In this document: positions 33,028 through 42,000 of the stretch, piece by piece
Layout: every line of letters begins with the position of its first letter
How positions within the stretch are numbered: the first letter of the stretch is position 1
Assembly (NCBI GenBank): GCA_958295855.1
Contig: OY282383.1
Coordinates: forward strand, 1,654,481 to 1,718,480
DNA from: an uncultured Poribacteria bacterium
GTDB lineage: Bacteria > Poribacteria > WGA-4E > WGA-3G
Reading direction: 5' to 3'
DNA: 64,000 nt
Notes under the pieces: model-generated
Databases searched by the model: none
What the model was told of the DNA's origin: nothing
What the model saw: the letters and a program-made list of their open reading frames with translations, nothing else
Program-made: the position numbers and the translations under genes

Positions 33028-33441
33028 TTAGAGAATCTCTGTAATCCATTCACCATCGTGTGCTGGATTATAGATCAACCCCGCTTTTATATCAACACAG
33101 AGGTCTAGGTGTTCCAATACCATGTGTCCGACGAGGACAGGCGAACCCTCAGGCAAATCGGTCACCTGTATCGACCTCGTTCGTTCCAGTATCGTAAATT
33201 GGACCTCTGAATAGAGGGCGCGCTCAGCGATGCCAGTGGCAGTGCGGACTCTCACCGTTCCAATAGGCGTGAGCCCTAGGTGTTCAATAAGCGGTGTCGG
33301 TAGGCAGAGTCCCGTTGCGCCGGTATCAACGAGGGCATCGGGGACAGTCAGTCTCCGCACGTCTTCCGGATCCATAACGCCTAACTTTACCGCAACCAGA
33401 TCATATAGATTTTCGAGTTCAATTTGCGTGGTGTGTCTCAC
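33028..33441 (-). CDS. Retropepsin-like aspartic protease domain protein
   Basis: 137 residues, the size of a single retropepsin-like subunit. The active-site motif DALVDTGATGLCLP (D-T-G-A) is clear; VLVGHMVLEHLDLCVD is the matching C-terminal hydrophobic/flap-associated motif, with Asp and Leu placed as in bacterial single-domain aspartyl proteases. It would work as a dimer. There is no signal peptide. A SAF-domain remnant lies directly downstream and a glycosidase-like gene 34 bp upstream on the same strand. Substrate unknown. Confidence 0.8.
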   Translation of the reverse strand: MRHTTQIELENLYDLVAVKLGVMDPEDVRRLTVPDALVDTGATGLCLPTPLIEHLGLTPIGTVRVRTATGIAERALYSEVQFTILERTRSIQVTDLPEGSPVLVGHMVLEHLDLCVDIKAGLIYNPAHDGEWITEIL

Positions 33442-33474
33442 TCTTTTTCTCTCTTGTGGTTGTCCTAAAAGCGA

Positions 33475-35007
33475 CTACTGAATACGAAAAGCATAGAGCC
33501 TCGCCCGGTTGAAGACAAAACGGAGCCGCAGTGGTTGCTGCGCATTCGCTAACGTAGCGGACTTCCATTGCACCGAGTGCCGCGTACTATCCCCTGTCAA
33601 CGGAACACACTCGTCAATCGAAAATCCGGGTTGAGCCTGTCCATCGGTTTTCAGGACTTCAACGCCAATCTGACCTGCACTTGCATCCGCATTAATTTCA
33701 AGCGCGCCGTTCGGAATTCGCAACGGGACAGTTTCAACCACACCTTCTGTTTCGTCCGCATCGAGAGAGACGAAGCCATCTAATCGCCATTTCGCAAGCC
33801 CGATGGCCTTGTGCCTATCTTTCATCGCCGCACCGTGGGTGTGCTCTGTCCCAGTGTAGTACCAGCGAATTTCATCGTCGGTGATAATCGGTTCTATGGC
33901 AGTTCCCATAATCATACCGGTGTCGAATGTGCCGTGTTCCCCGCGTGGAATAATCGGGGTGCGATGCGAGTCCGGATAGTCCCAATGAAATCCATCTCGA
34001 CTACAAACTAGTTGTGCATCAATCGGTCCATCGATAGGGATCTCATGCTCCGCAGCACCCGATCCCGTCACATATAACACCCCGGCGATGCCGATGTAGA
34101 TATTGTGATAAAGAAAGCCTGACATGTTGTGAATTTCGGCGCGACTCGCGCCATATCGCTGCGCGCCAATTTCGTCGTCTGCCTCGGTCGCGCCGAACAT
34201 CGGTTCGAGGGGTTTCCACGGTCCCTCCAGGCGTGGGCTTTCGGTATATGCTATCATGCGTCGCGCGTCTTTGTCATTCCCGCGTATCAGGGCATAAGCC
34301 CGGAACAGAGCGGCTTTATTATCGTAGATGACATTGAACGCACCTTCGTTGTTTCGTTCTGCAACCGGTTCCAGGTAGTCTGAATCATCCCATCGGATGC
34401 CATCCGGTGATGTCAGCAGAAAGATGTTGCGGTACCGCCTGCAAAAACCTATCATCTTATACCGTTTCTGCGGATGCGATTCGTCGTCATCGCGGAATAC
34501 ACACGCGCCGTGTAGGTCCCACACGATGTTATTATTTGGATTTCCATTGAATTCAAAGAGACTAAGATTCGGTTTCGTCCATGTCAAGCCATCATCGCTC
34601 TCCGCATAGCAGGTGAGATCCCCGCGATCGTTCTCGACGAACTTTCGCCCGTAAGCATCGTGTGTTTGTCCCTTGAATGTTGACGGATTCCGGTCTGGAC
34701 GTGGGACGTAAAGCCCCGGAATCTCGTTCGCTTTAAACCGCCAATGCGGTCCCATGCGACACATATACCACATGCGATATTTTCCGAACGCGGCATCGTA
34801 CATCGTAGTGCCATAGAGGTGAACGCGCCTGGACTGATCTGGTCCCCCGTGTTCCCAAGGATTGTTGGGATGCGGTTCAAGGACAGGGACGCTATGCTTT
34901 ACGCCTGGATGCAGTGTGCGCGTCACGCCGCGCTTGGAAGCAATCAGGGCATCGTCAACGAACAGTTCCGTGCCGGTGTTAAGTGTATGAATGGTATTTG
35001 AATTCAC
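33475..35007 (-). CDS. Glycosidase-like five-bladed propeller protein
   Basis: 510 residues that resemble GH32/GH43/GH130-type propeller proteins common in planctomycetes and poribacteria. It has a start of the kind LNTGTELFVDDALIASKRGV, blades such as FGKYRMWYMCRMG, YAESDDGLTWTKPNLSL, LLTSPDGIRWDD, RMIAYTESPRLEGPWKPL, VCSRDGFHWDYPDSH, IRWYYTGTEHTHG and GLAKWRLDGFVSLDAD, and a C-terminal beta-sandwich. No signal peptide is visible. Acidic residues in the blades could be catalytic, but I cannot assign them. Function may be hydrolysis or binding of a polysaccharide. Confidence 0.72.
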   Translation of the reverse strand: MNSNTIHTLNTGTELFVDDALIASKRGVTRTLHPGVKHSVPVLEPHPNNPWEHGGPDQSRRVHLYGTTMYDAAFGKYRMWYMCRMGPHWRFKANEIPGLYVPRPDRNPSTFKGQTHDAYGRKFVENDRGDLTCYAESDDGLTWTKPNLSLFEFNGNPNNNIVWDLHGACVFRDDDESHPQKRYKMIGFCRRYRNIFLLTSPDGIRWDDSDYLEPVAERNNEGAFNVIYDNKAALFRAYALIRGNDKDARRMIAYTESPRLEGPWKPLEPMFGATEADDEIGAQRYGASRAEIHNMSGFLYHNIYIGIAGVLYVTGSGAAEHEIPIDGPIDAQLVCSRDGFHWDYPDSHRTPIIPRGEHGTFDTGMIMGTAIEPIITDDEIRWYYTGTEHTHGAAMKDRHKAIGLAKWRLDGFVSLDADETEGVVETVPLRIPNGALEINADASAGQIGVEVLKTDGQAQPGFSIDECVPLTGDSTRHSVQWKSATLANAQQPLRLRFVFNRARLYAFRIQ

Positions 35008-35399
35008 GTTGTTTTCCTCAATTAATCGGTAGATTCTTCTGGCAGTGTAGCATGAAATACTGCGCCTTTCAAATCAAATTCAATCCCCTGTCCACAACTT
35101 CTGCATCTCCTCGGAGGAGGCAAGCAGTTCATCGTGCTGAGGCCCACTTGAGCCCTGCCCAGGTGGTCGCGAGTTTACCTGTACTCTCAACGGGCAGTCC
35201 AACGGTTGCGAGTCTTTTGATGTCGTCAGCGTTATGATACAGTAAATAACGGTTTCGTGCAAGAAAAATTGCACAACTCACGGGGGAGAACTAAATGGCA
35301 CTGCGAATTTCTCCCTTGCTATTTCTCTGAAAACAATATATATTAACTTAAGGCCTGCTGTGGCTACAATCTCATCCACTGTAGAAAGGAACAGATTCT
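35008..35399. other. Divergent spacer with coding remnant and promoter
   Basis: On the minus strand 35140-35225 can be read as DDIKRLATVGLPVESTGKLA and TTWAGLK, but no start or full frame exists; this looks like decayed coding sequence. The shared GAGAACTAAATGGCACT element is at 35286-35302, followed by the promoter at 35316-35344. Confidence 0.5.
35316..35344 (+). promoter_or_regulatory. Promoter for the enolase-superfamily gene
   Basis: TTGCTA, 17-nt spacer, TATATT, about 55 bp before the ATG at 35400 and 13 bp after the GAGAACTAAATGGCACT element. Confidence 0.5.
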
Positions 35400-36566
35400 A
35401 TGAAGATTAAAGAAATTCGCGCTGTAGAAATTGAATTAAATCCCAAACCCACGACACCCCCACGCACACCGAGCCGAGCCAGTACCTTTCAACTGAATCG
35501 GCCTGTTTCACGCTATCCGACATTCGGCAAAAAAGAGGGACATGTCTCCTATTCGGAATGGAAGCGGCCCGCTTGTATTGTGACAGCAGAAGATGGAACA
35601 TGGGGGTTCGGCATTTCGCTTTACAGCGGTCCCGTAACGCGACTCATAGCAGATCACTTTGCCCCACATCTCGTTGGCGAAAATTGCATGGCGACTGAGA
35701 AATTGTGGGATATGATGGTGCGATTGTCAACCGCATTTGGCGCGACCGGCTTAACCAGTTACGCTATCAGCGCGATTGATTGTGCCCTGTGGGATCTCAA
35801 AGGCAAAATTCTGGGGCGCCCTGTTTATGAGCTGCTCGGCGGTCCCCAGAAAGAAAAGATTTTCTGCTACGCCTCCGGCTTCGATCAGGAATGGTATATG
35901 GAACTCGGATTCAAAGCGACAAAACTGTTCACGCCGTACGGTCCGGAACAGGGGAGAGAAGGCTTAGGCAAGCTTGAAGAATTGGTGGCAAGCACAAGAG
36001 AAGTGATTGGCGATAAAGTTGAATTAATGTTAGATGCTTGGACCGGGTTTGATGTAGAACATACCGTGCGCGTCTGCGAAACTATGAAGCCTTACGGTTT
36101 GAAGTGGATGGAAGATTACATTCCCGCTGATGACCTCGTCGGCTACGAGACAGTGCGGCAGCGCATCCCTTGGCAAACCCTCGCGACCGGGGAACACTGG
36201 TATCTGCCAACTGTCTTTGCTGCTGCAGCGGGACGGCGACTCGTTGACATCTTCCAGCCAGATGTTTTATGGTGTGGCGGCATTACAGCGGCAGCCAAAA
36301 TCTGTCACATTGCTGAGGCAAACGGCATCTCGGTGATTACGCACGGCGGAATGAATTATCCCTACGGGCAGCACCTAGCATGTGCGATGCCCGCCATCAC
36401 GTGGGGCGAACGCTCTGAAGGTGTCTCTGCACCCGGTGTGCCGCTCGAAGAGATGGTTAAGTTACCCGGAACGTCAGTCATCAAAGATGGCTACGTTGCC
36501 CCATCAGATGCCCCCGGTTTCGGTCTGGAAATTGATGAGGCATGGATAGAGAGTGTGATGGCTTAA
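35400..36566 (+). CDS. Enolase-superfamily (mandelate racemase-type) dehydratase, L-rhamnonate dehydratase-like
   Basis: 388 residues. The capping domain holds KRPACIVTAEDGTWGFG; the barrel holds YAISAIDCALWDLKGKILGRP. Mg2+ ligands fit Asp212 (LMLDAW), Glu238 (WMEDYIP) and Glu265 (TGEHWY). The catalytic His lies in VITHGGMNYPYG. Active-site spacing and the LWCGGITAAAKI stretch are most like L-rhamnonate or related acid-sugar dehydratases. It would form a 2-keto-3-deoxy acid from a sugar acid. Its own promoter precedes it. Confidence 0.85.
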   Translation: MKIKEIRAVEIELNPKPTTPPRTPSRASTFQLNRPVSRYPTFGKKEGHVSYSEWKRPACIVTAEDGTWGFGISLYSGPVTRLIADHFAPHLVGENCMATEKLWDMMVRLSTAFGATGLTSYAISAIDCALWDLKGKILGRPVYELLGGPQKEKIFCYASGFDQEWYMELGFKATKLFTPYGPEQGREGLGKLEELVASTREVIGDKVELMLDAWTGFDVEHTVRVCETMKPYGLKWMEDYIPADDLVGYETVRQRIPWQTLATGEHWYLPTVFAAAAGRRLVDIFQPDVLWCGGITAAAKICHIAEANGISVITHGGMNYPYGQHLACAMPAITWGERSEGVSAPGVPLEEMVKLPGTSVIKDGYVAPSDAPGFGLEIDEAWIESVMA

Positions 36567-36644
36567 ATTGCGCCTCTATAGGATTTCCGCAACCGCCTTT
36601 GCTGGCGGGGTTTGCAACCTCGTAAACGAGGCGTAATAGGTCTC

Positions 36645-37427
36645 ATGGGAAAAATGAATGACGAAATCACTATTGCCAATCGAGCGCATTGGGAAGCCGA
36701 AGTCTTGAAAAAGAACGGCTTTACCGTGCCTTGGCTTGACCTTGATAAAGATGGTGTCCTAAAATATGCTGAGGATCGGCTCGATCCGGTGCCGTATCAT
36801 CTCTACCAGATCTATCCGGCGTATCTGCTCAGAGATGTTGCGCACAGGGATGTGTTGTGTCTCGCAGCAGGTGGCGGACAGCAGTCGGCAGTATTCGGTC
36901 TGCTTGATGCACGCGTGACTGTGATCGATTTTACGCAAGGTCAACTTGAGGGAGATATTACCGCTGCGAGACATTACGGCTATCACGTGGACACGCGTCG
37001 CCTCAATATCCGCGATTTGTCGGCAATTGAAGATGCCTCATTCGATCTTGTCTATCAAGGCCCTTCTATGAGTTGGGTTCCATCTGTTCATGAAGTGTAT
37101 GAGGGAGTCTCAAGGATTATCCGTCCCGGCGGCCACTATCGCGTAGATTTTGGCAATCCTGCTACCCATTTCTTGGAATGGGATGGTGAATTCTATCGCG
37201 TCGCCGCACCATATTCTGAACGTGTTTCCAGGTATCCAGACGGTGCATTTGATTTTCGGCACTACGTGAGTGATATATTCAACGGACTCTTGGACAACGG
37301 TTTTCAGATTGAGCGAGTTGAGGAACGTTCTTGGACGCAGCCAGATATTAGTGCTGCGCCCGGGAGTTGGACACATGAAATGGCTTACAACGTGAGTTTT
37401 GCCATTGTCGCTAAGAAAGAGATGTAA
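36645..37427 (+). CDS. SAM-dependent methyltransferase
   Basis: About 260 residues with a class I core: DVLCLAAGGGQQSAVFGLL (motif I), ARVTVIDFTQGQLE (motif II, acidic end of beta-2), LNIRDLSAIEDASFDLVYQG (motifs III/IV) and GVSRIIRPGGHYRVDFG. The C-terminal part (HYVSDIFNGLLDNGFQIERV) is typical of UbiE/Methyltransf_11-type enzymes. The start is uncertain: ATGs at 36645 and 36654 both fit and neither has a strong ribosome site; an in-frame TTG at 36612 is less likely. The target is unknown. Confidence 0.8.
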   Translation: MGKMNDEITIANRAHWEAEVLKKNGFTVPWLDLDKDGVLKYAEDRLDPVPYHLYQIYPAYLLRDVAHRDVLCLAAGGGQQSAVFGLLDARVTVIDFTQGQLEGDITAARHYGYHVDTRRLNIRDLSAIEDASFDLVYQGPSMSWVPSVHEVYEGVSRIIRPGGHYRVDFGNPATHFLEWDGEFYRVAAPYSERVSRYPDGAFDFRHYVSDIFNGLLDNGFQIERVEERSWTQPDISAAPGSWTHEMAYNVSFAIVAKKEM

Positions 37428-37527
37428 CTCCTGTATCGCCTACGGTTGGAGAAGATATAAGCGTAGCTGCACCGGGCAATAGATTTACTCAGCCTGAAGG
37501 AACCGTGCAGAAAGTGGAGGGTTTGCT

Positions 37528-37977
37528 GTGGAGGAGTTGAATATTCGCAAGGCACATGCAAGCGACAGCGAATTCGTTTTTACCGTAAAGAAGGCAGCAT
37601 ACCGGGAGTATGTAGAACAGGTGTGGGGTTGGGATGAAAGCTACCAAAGGGAGTTACACGATAGGCGGTTTGATTCACAGGATCTTCGCATTATCCAGTT
37701 CTGTGGAGTAGATGTCGGTTTCTTAGCCAGGTCTAATACTTCCGACGCACTCAAGGTTAATCAATTCTTTATTCTCCCTGAGTACCAAGGGAGCGGCATC
37801 GGTTCGGCGTGCATGACACGTATTATTGATGGTGCCAGTCTTGAGGGAAAGCCTGTGTTGCTTCAGGTGCTAAAGGTTAATACACGCGGTCTCGCTTTCT
37901 ATCGGAGGCTGGGCTTCACAGTTATCAGTGAAAGTGCTACACATTTTCAGATGGTGCGTGGCGTTTTATCCCTGTAA
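37528..37977 (+). CDS. GNAT family N-acetyltransferase
   Basis: 149 residues. The acetyl-CoA-binding motif A is QFFILPEYQGSGIGSACM (Q-x-x-G-x-G), followed by LLQVLKVNTRGLAFYRRLGF, the motif B region. The start is a GTG with GGAGGG upstream. The last codons and the stop lie inside the CCCTGTAAGGGCG dispersed repeat (37970-38034), so the C-terminus has been shaped by the repeat. The acetylated substrate is not predictable. Confidence 0.88.
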   Translation: MEELNIRKAHASDSEFVFTVKKAAYREYVEQVWGWDESYQRELHDRRFDSQDLRIIQFCGVDVGFLARSNTSDALKVNQFFILPEYQGSGIGSACMTRIIDGASLEGKPVLLQVLKVNTRGLAFYRRLGFTVISESATHFQMVRGVLSL

Positions 37978-38034
37978 GGGCGGTATGTGTATAGAAACGC
38001 GGGCGGCCCTATATACTAAGCCCCAGCGGGCGGG
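37970..38034. repeat. CCCTGTAAGGGCG ... AGCCCCAGCGGGC repeat, copy 2
   Basis: Same order of sub-motifs as 13932-14003: CCCTGTAAGGGCG, GTGTATAG, then AGCCCCAGCGGGCGGG. It provides the GNAT gene's stop codon. Confidence 0.6.
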
Positions 38035-38201
38035 TTGAAGCCAATTTGGGCAACCTGGTTCATAGAAGCGTGGCATTGGGATTGGGCGAAAAACGTAACT
38101 GAAAGCTCATGTGCATTTCCTCGATGCCGAAGGATTTCTGATTTACCTGGGTTTGTTGATTAAGTATAGAAGGTATCGGTTTGACTATAGGAGAGGAGAG
38201 A

Positions 38202-38855
38202 GTGATAGCACGGTTTCCCCACAACTATGAGAACTACCTCAAGAATCTACCCATCCCGCGAGAGGTTGCAGTGAAAGATTTGCAGCCGGAGGAGATTGAG
38301 CACATCACCCAAACCGTATTCGTTGCCGCTAATCCCCAACCAGCCGGCCTCCTTTTCATCTTTGGCACCTCTTCGATTGATAATGAGATTTTAGAGTCTC
38401 TGGCGCGTGAGTGTCGGCAAGGTCACTTTCCAAAAGTCTTGGTTACCGGTTTGAGTGGGCGACGCTACTATCAAACAGGACAACCGCTAGCGTCCATAAT
38501 GCGTGAGGCACTCATAACACGAGGTGTCCCATCGGACACAATACTCGTTCAAGATAAATCAACAAACACGCTCGAAGATGTCATGTTCAGTCTTGAGGTG
38601 TTAGAAAAGCATGAGATTTTCCCCAAGAGTCTCGCGTTTCTGTCCAAAGCACACCACAGTGGGCGCTGCCTACGGACCTTGAGAAAATTCTTCCCTTTTC
38701 AAACGCTTTTGCCCATTACTTATGTGGCTGAATATGAGGGAGTCAAGGTATCTAAAGAAGATTGGTATCAGCACGAGGTGTCCGGAGGGCGTGTGTATGG
38801 TGAATACTTGCGTATCATCGAATACACAAGGAGGGGAGATATAGCTTCTCTATGA
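38202..38855 (+). CDS. YdcF/DUF218-like protein
   Basis: 217 residues. The fold is indicated by GLLFIFGTSSIDNEILESLA, PKVLVTGLSGRRYYQTG, ASIMREALITRGVPSDTILV, QDKSTNTLEDVMFSLEVLEK and AFLSKAHHSGRCLRTLRKF. The S-T-N-T-x-E-(D/N) stretch and the final HH-(S/G)-x-R motif are characteristic of YdcF proteins. I start at the GTG at 38202, which follows GGAGAGGAG; the TTG at 38181 is less well placed. Family members bind nucleotides or act in envelope biology; the exact role is unknown. Confidence 0.8.
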   Translation: MIARFPHNYENYLKNLPIPREVAVKDLQPEEIEHITQTVFVAANPQPAGLLFIFGTSSIDNEILESLARECRQGHFPKVLVTGLSGRRYYQTGQPLASIMREALITRGVPSDTILVQDKSTNTLEDVMFSLEVLEKHEIFPKSLAFLSKAHHSGRCLRTLRKFFPFQTLLPITYVAEYEGVKVSKEDWYQHEVSGGRVYGEYLRIIEYTRRGDIASL

Positions 38856-38882
38856 ATCCATAGTTACGTATGACTTCGCATT

Positions 38883-38963
38883 ATGAATACTGATTTTGTT
38901 GAAGCATTATCCGCTAGCGTCCATAATGCGTTCAGACTGAGAACAAAAGCCCGATTCGGGTAA
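38883..38963 (+). other. Mosaic fragment: deaminase-like start joined to a YdcF-gene copy
   Basis: ATGAATACTGATTTTGTTGA encodes MNTDFVEALS, close to the N-terminus (MRIDFVEALS) of the deaminase gene at 45493. It then continues with a 21-bp exact copy (38911-38931) of YdcF gene sequence at 38483-38503 (CGCTAGCGTCCATAATGCG core). It stops after about 26 codons and is not a functional gene. Confidence 0.4.
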
Positions 38964-38968
38964 AAAAC

Positions 38969-38997
38969 TTGATTTTATTTCTGGAATTTGTTATGAT
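38969..38997 (+). promoter_or_regulatory. Promoter for the giant LRR protein gene
   Basis: TTGATT, 17-nt spacer, TATGAT (5/6), about 80 bp before the ATG at 39079. Confidence 0.5.
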
Positions 38998-39078
38998 CCC
39001 ATACAGAAACTTTATCCGAAACCCCGCTGCGCGCGCTCCGATACGTTGCCGCGAAACATTACGAGGAGATCCATCCAC

Positions 39079-42000
39079 ATGAAAAAGACGCTCAATTCAA
39101 AGGAGTATCGCGTGAAAAATTTGCGTTTCGATCGTGAAATCGTTTTTCCGTTATTAGTTGTTGTGATCTGCTTGAGTTTTACAGCGAGGAGTCACGGCCA
39201 GGCAGTCGTCTTTGTAGCCCCAGCTGAAGTAGCCTCCCCGGCCTCTGGGCAAGAACTGACTGTGAACATTAACATCGCGGGTGGGGTAGAGGTTGCTGGC
39301 TATCAGGTGACTGTCCATTTTGATCCGACCGCGCTCAGTTATGTTTCTAGTGCGAATGCGGATTACCTCCCTGCTGGAACATTTTCTCTCCTGCCAGAGG
39401 TAAGAGAGGACAGTATCACAATCGGGGCGGCTTCTCTGACAGGAGGAGCTGAGGCTACCAATGGCACCCTCGCTACAGTGACGTTCAGGGTTGTTGAGGC
39501 AAAAGCGTCCTCGATTACGTTGACAGATGTCGTTCTCTCGGATGATGCCGCCAATGCCTTGTTGGAAGTTACTTCTATGGATGGTGCCGTTGTTGCAGCT
39601 GTCGAGGCACTTGCCGAGGAACCGGCTGTAGCCGAGGATGGTGCCGTTGTTGCAGCTGTCGAGGCACTTGCCGAGGAACCGGCTGTAGCCGAAGAAACTC
39701 CTGTCGTTGTTGAACCTGAAATAGTTGTGTCCATCCCCGATCCCAACTTGACCACGGCCATCCGCGATGCCCTCGGCTTGCCTTTCGGTGCGCCCATCAC
39801 AACGCATGCAATGCTCAAGTTAACGAGGCTGGACGCGTCGGGGCGTGGGATAGCAGACCTCACCGGACTGGAATATGCAATCAATCTGACAAAGTTGCGG
39901 CTTGGCCAGGCCTGGGGCGATGGTGAGTCCTTCACAAATCCGATATCCGATTTGTCGGCACTTGCCGCCCTCACACAACTGACACACCTGGAGCTTGACG
40001 GCACGGCGGTATCGGATGTGGCACCCCTGGCACACCTCACACAACTGAAAACGCTGCAGCTTGACAACACGGCGGTATCGGATGTGGCACCCCTGGAAAA
40101 CCTCACACAACTGACAGAACTGAAACTTCGGAACTGCCCGTTGAATGCCGCCGCACACCAGACGCATATCCCCGCCATACAAGCAAACGGAACAGAGGTT
40201 TTGTTTGATCCGCTGCCGCCTGAAGAAGTTATTGACTTCCCCGATGCCAACTTGGCCGCAGCAATCCGCGGGGCCCTCGGCTTGCCTGCCGGCGCGCCCA
40301 TCACAACGCATTCTATACTGGGTTTAGTCACACTTGATGCTCCCAATGCCGGGATAAAAGACCTCACCGGCCTGGCATATGCAACCAATTTAACGACGCT
40401 GCTGCTCGGAAGTGAATCTGTCAACGGCACAGAAGTGAACAGCAATACGCTAGCCGAACTGGCACCAATCGCCCAATTAAAGGCTTTGACGACGTTAGAT
40501 CTGAGCGGCACCGCTGTCTCCAGTACCTATTCACTCGGGTCTTTAACGCAACTCACCTCGCTGAATCTGAGTGACACCGCCGTTTCGGACATCTCTTACC
40601 TGCCAAACTTAACCCAATTGACATTCCTGAATCTCGGTGAGACGGGGATTGTCGATGTGTCAGTGCTGGTAAATTTAACGGGTCTCCTCTTGCTAAACCT
40701 TCAAGGCGCGCCATTGAACCTGGCGGCACACCAGACGCATATTCCGGCGATGCAGGTGAACGGGGTGACAGTGCTGTTTGATCCGCTGCCTCCCGAAGAA
40801 GTTGTTGACTTCCCCGATGTCAACTTGGCCGCAGCAATCCGCGATGCCCTCGGCTTGCCTGCCGGTGCGCCCATCACATCGCATGCAATGCTCAATTTAA
40901 CGATGCTGGACGCACCGGGGCGTGGGATAACAGACCTCACCGGTCTGGAATACGCAATCAATCTGACATGGTTGCATCTCGGCTATGTGGATGCCGTCGT
41001 CGATGGTGAGCCCTTCACAAATCCGATATCCGATTTGTCGGCACTTGCCGCCCTCACACAACTGACAGAGCTGTATCTTGACTACACGGCGGTATCGGAT
41101 GTGGTGCCCCTGGCAAACCTCACACAACTGACATACCTGAGGCTTAGCAGCACGGCGGTATCGGATGTGGCGCCCCTGGCAAACCTCACACAACTGACAT
41201 GGCTGGATCTTTACAGCACGGCGGTATCGGATGTGGCACCCCTGGCAAACCTCACACAACTGACATGGCTGAATCTTGAAGACACTGCGGTATCGGATGT
41301 GACACCCCTCACCACCCTCACACAACTGACAAGGCTGTATCTTCGCTACACGGCGGTATCGGATGTGACCCCCCTGGCAAACCTCACACAACTGACAGAG
41401 CTGGATCTTCGCTACACGGCGGTATCGGATGTGGCACCCCTGGCAAACCTTACACAACTGACATGGCTGTCTCTTCGCTACACGGCGGTATCGGATGTGG
41501 CACCCCTGGTAAACCTTACACAACTGACAGAACTGAATCTTTATGACTGCCCGTTGAATGCCGCCGCACACCAGACACATATCCCCGCCATACAAGCAAA
41601 CGGAACAGAGGTCTCGTTTGCTCCGTTTAAGCCGATCCACTTACCCCGGGTGCCATGGCTCGTGTCCCTCATCTACTTCCGGCCCAGCGACCGGCCCGTC
41701 CGTCCCAACGTGGATGCGAAAATTGATGCACTCATTAAGAAAGCCCAACGCTTCTTCGCAGACCAGTTAGAACTCCACGGATTCGAGAGAAAAACCTTCC
41801 AGTTTGAAACGGATGCGCACGGCAACGCCGTGGTGCATCACGTCGCCGGGAAATTCCCAAGAGCGCATTATCCACAGAATCGTTATTCTTGGGTGGACGA
41901 AATCAATGAACAGATTCATGTCCCTCCCAGAAGTTTCACTGTCCATATGCTAGATTCAGCGGGGGGAAGAAGTTTCACAGGAGCTTTGGGCACCGGCGGT

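Noticed and set aside
39363-40511. 382-aa minus-strand ORF inside the LRR gene
   Set aside because: It is antisense to repetitive in-frame LRR sequence, which keeps the opposite frames open; it shows no domain or ribosome site.
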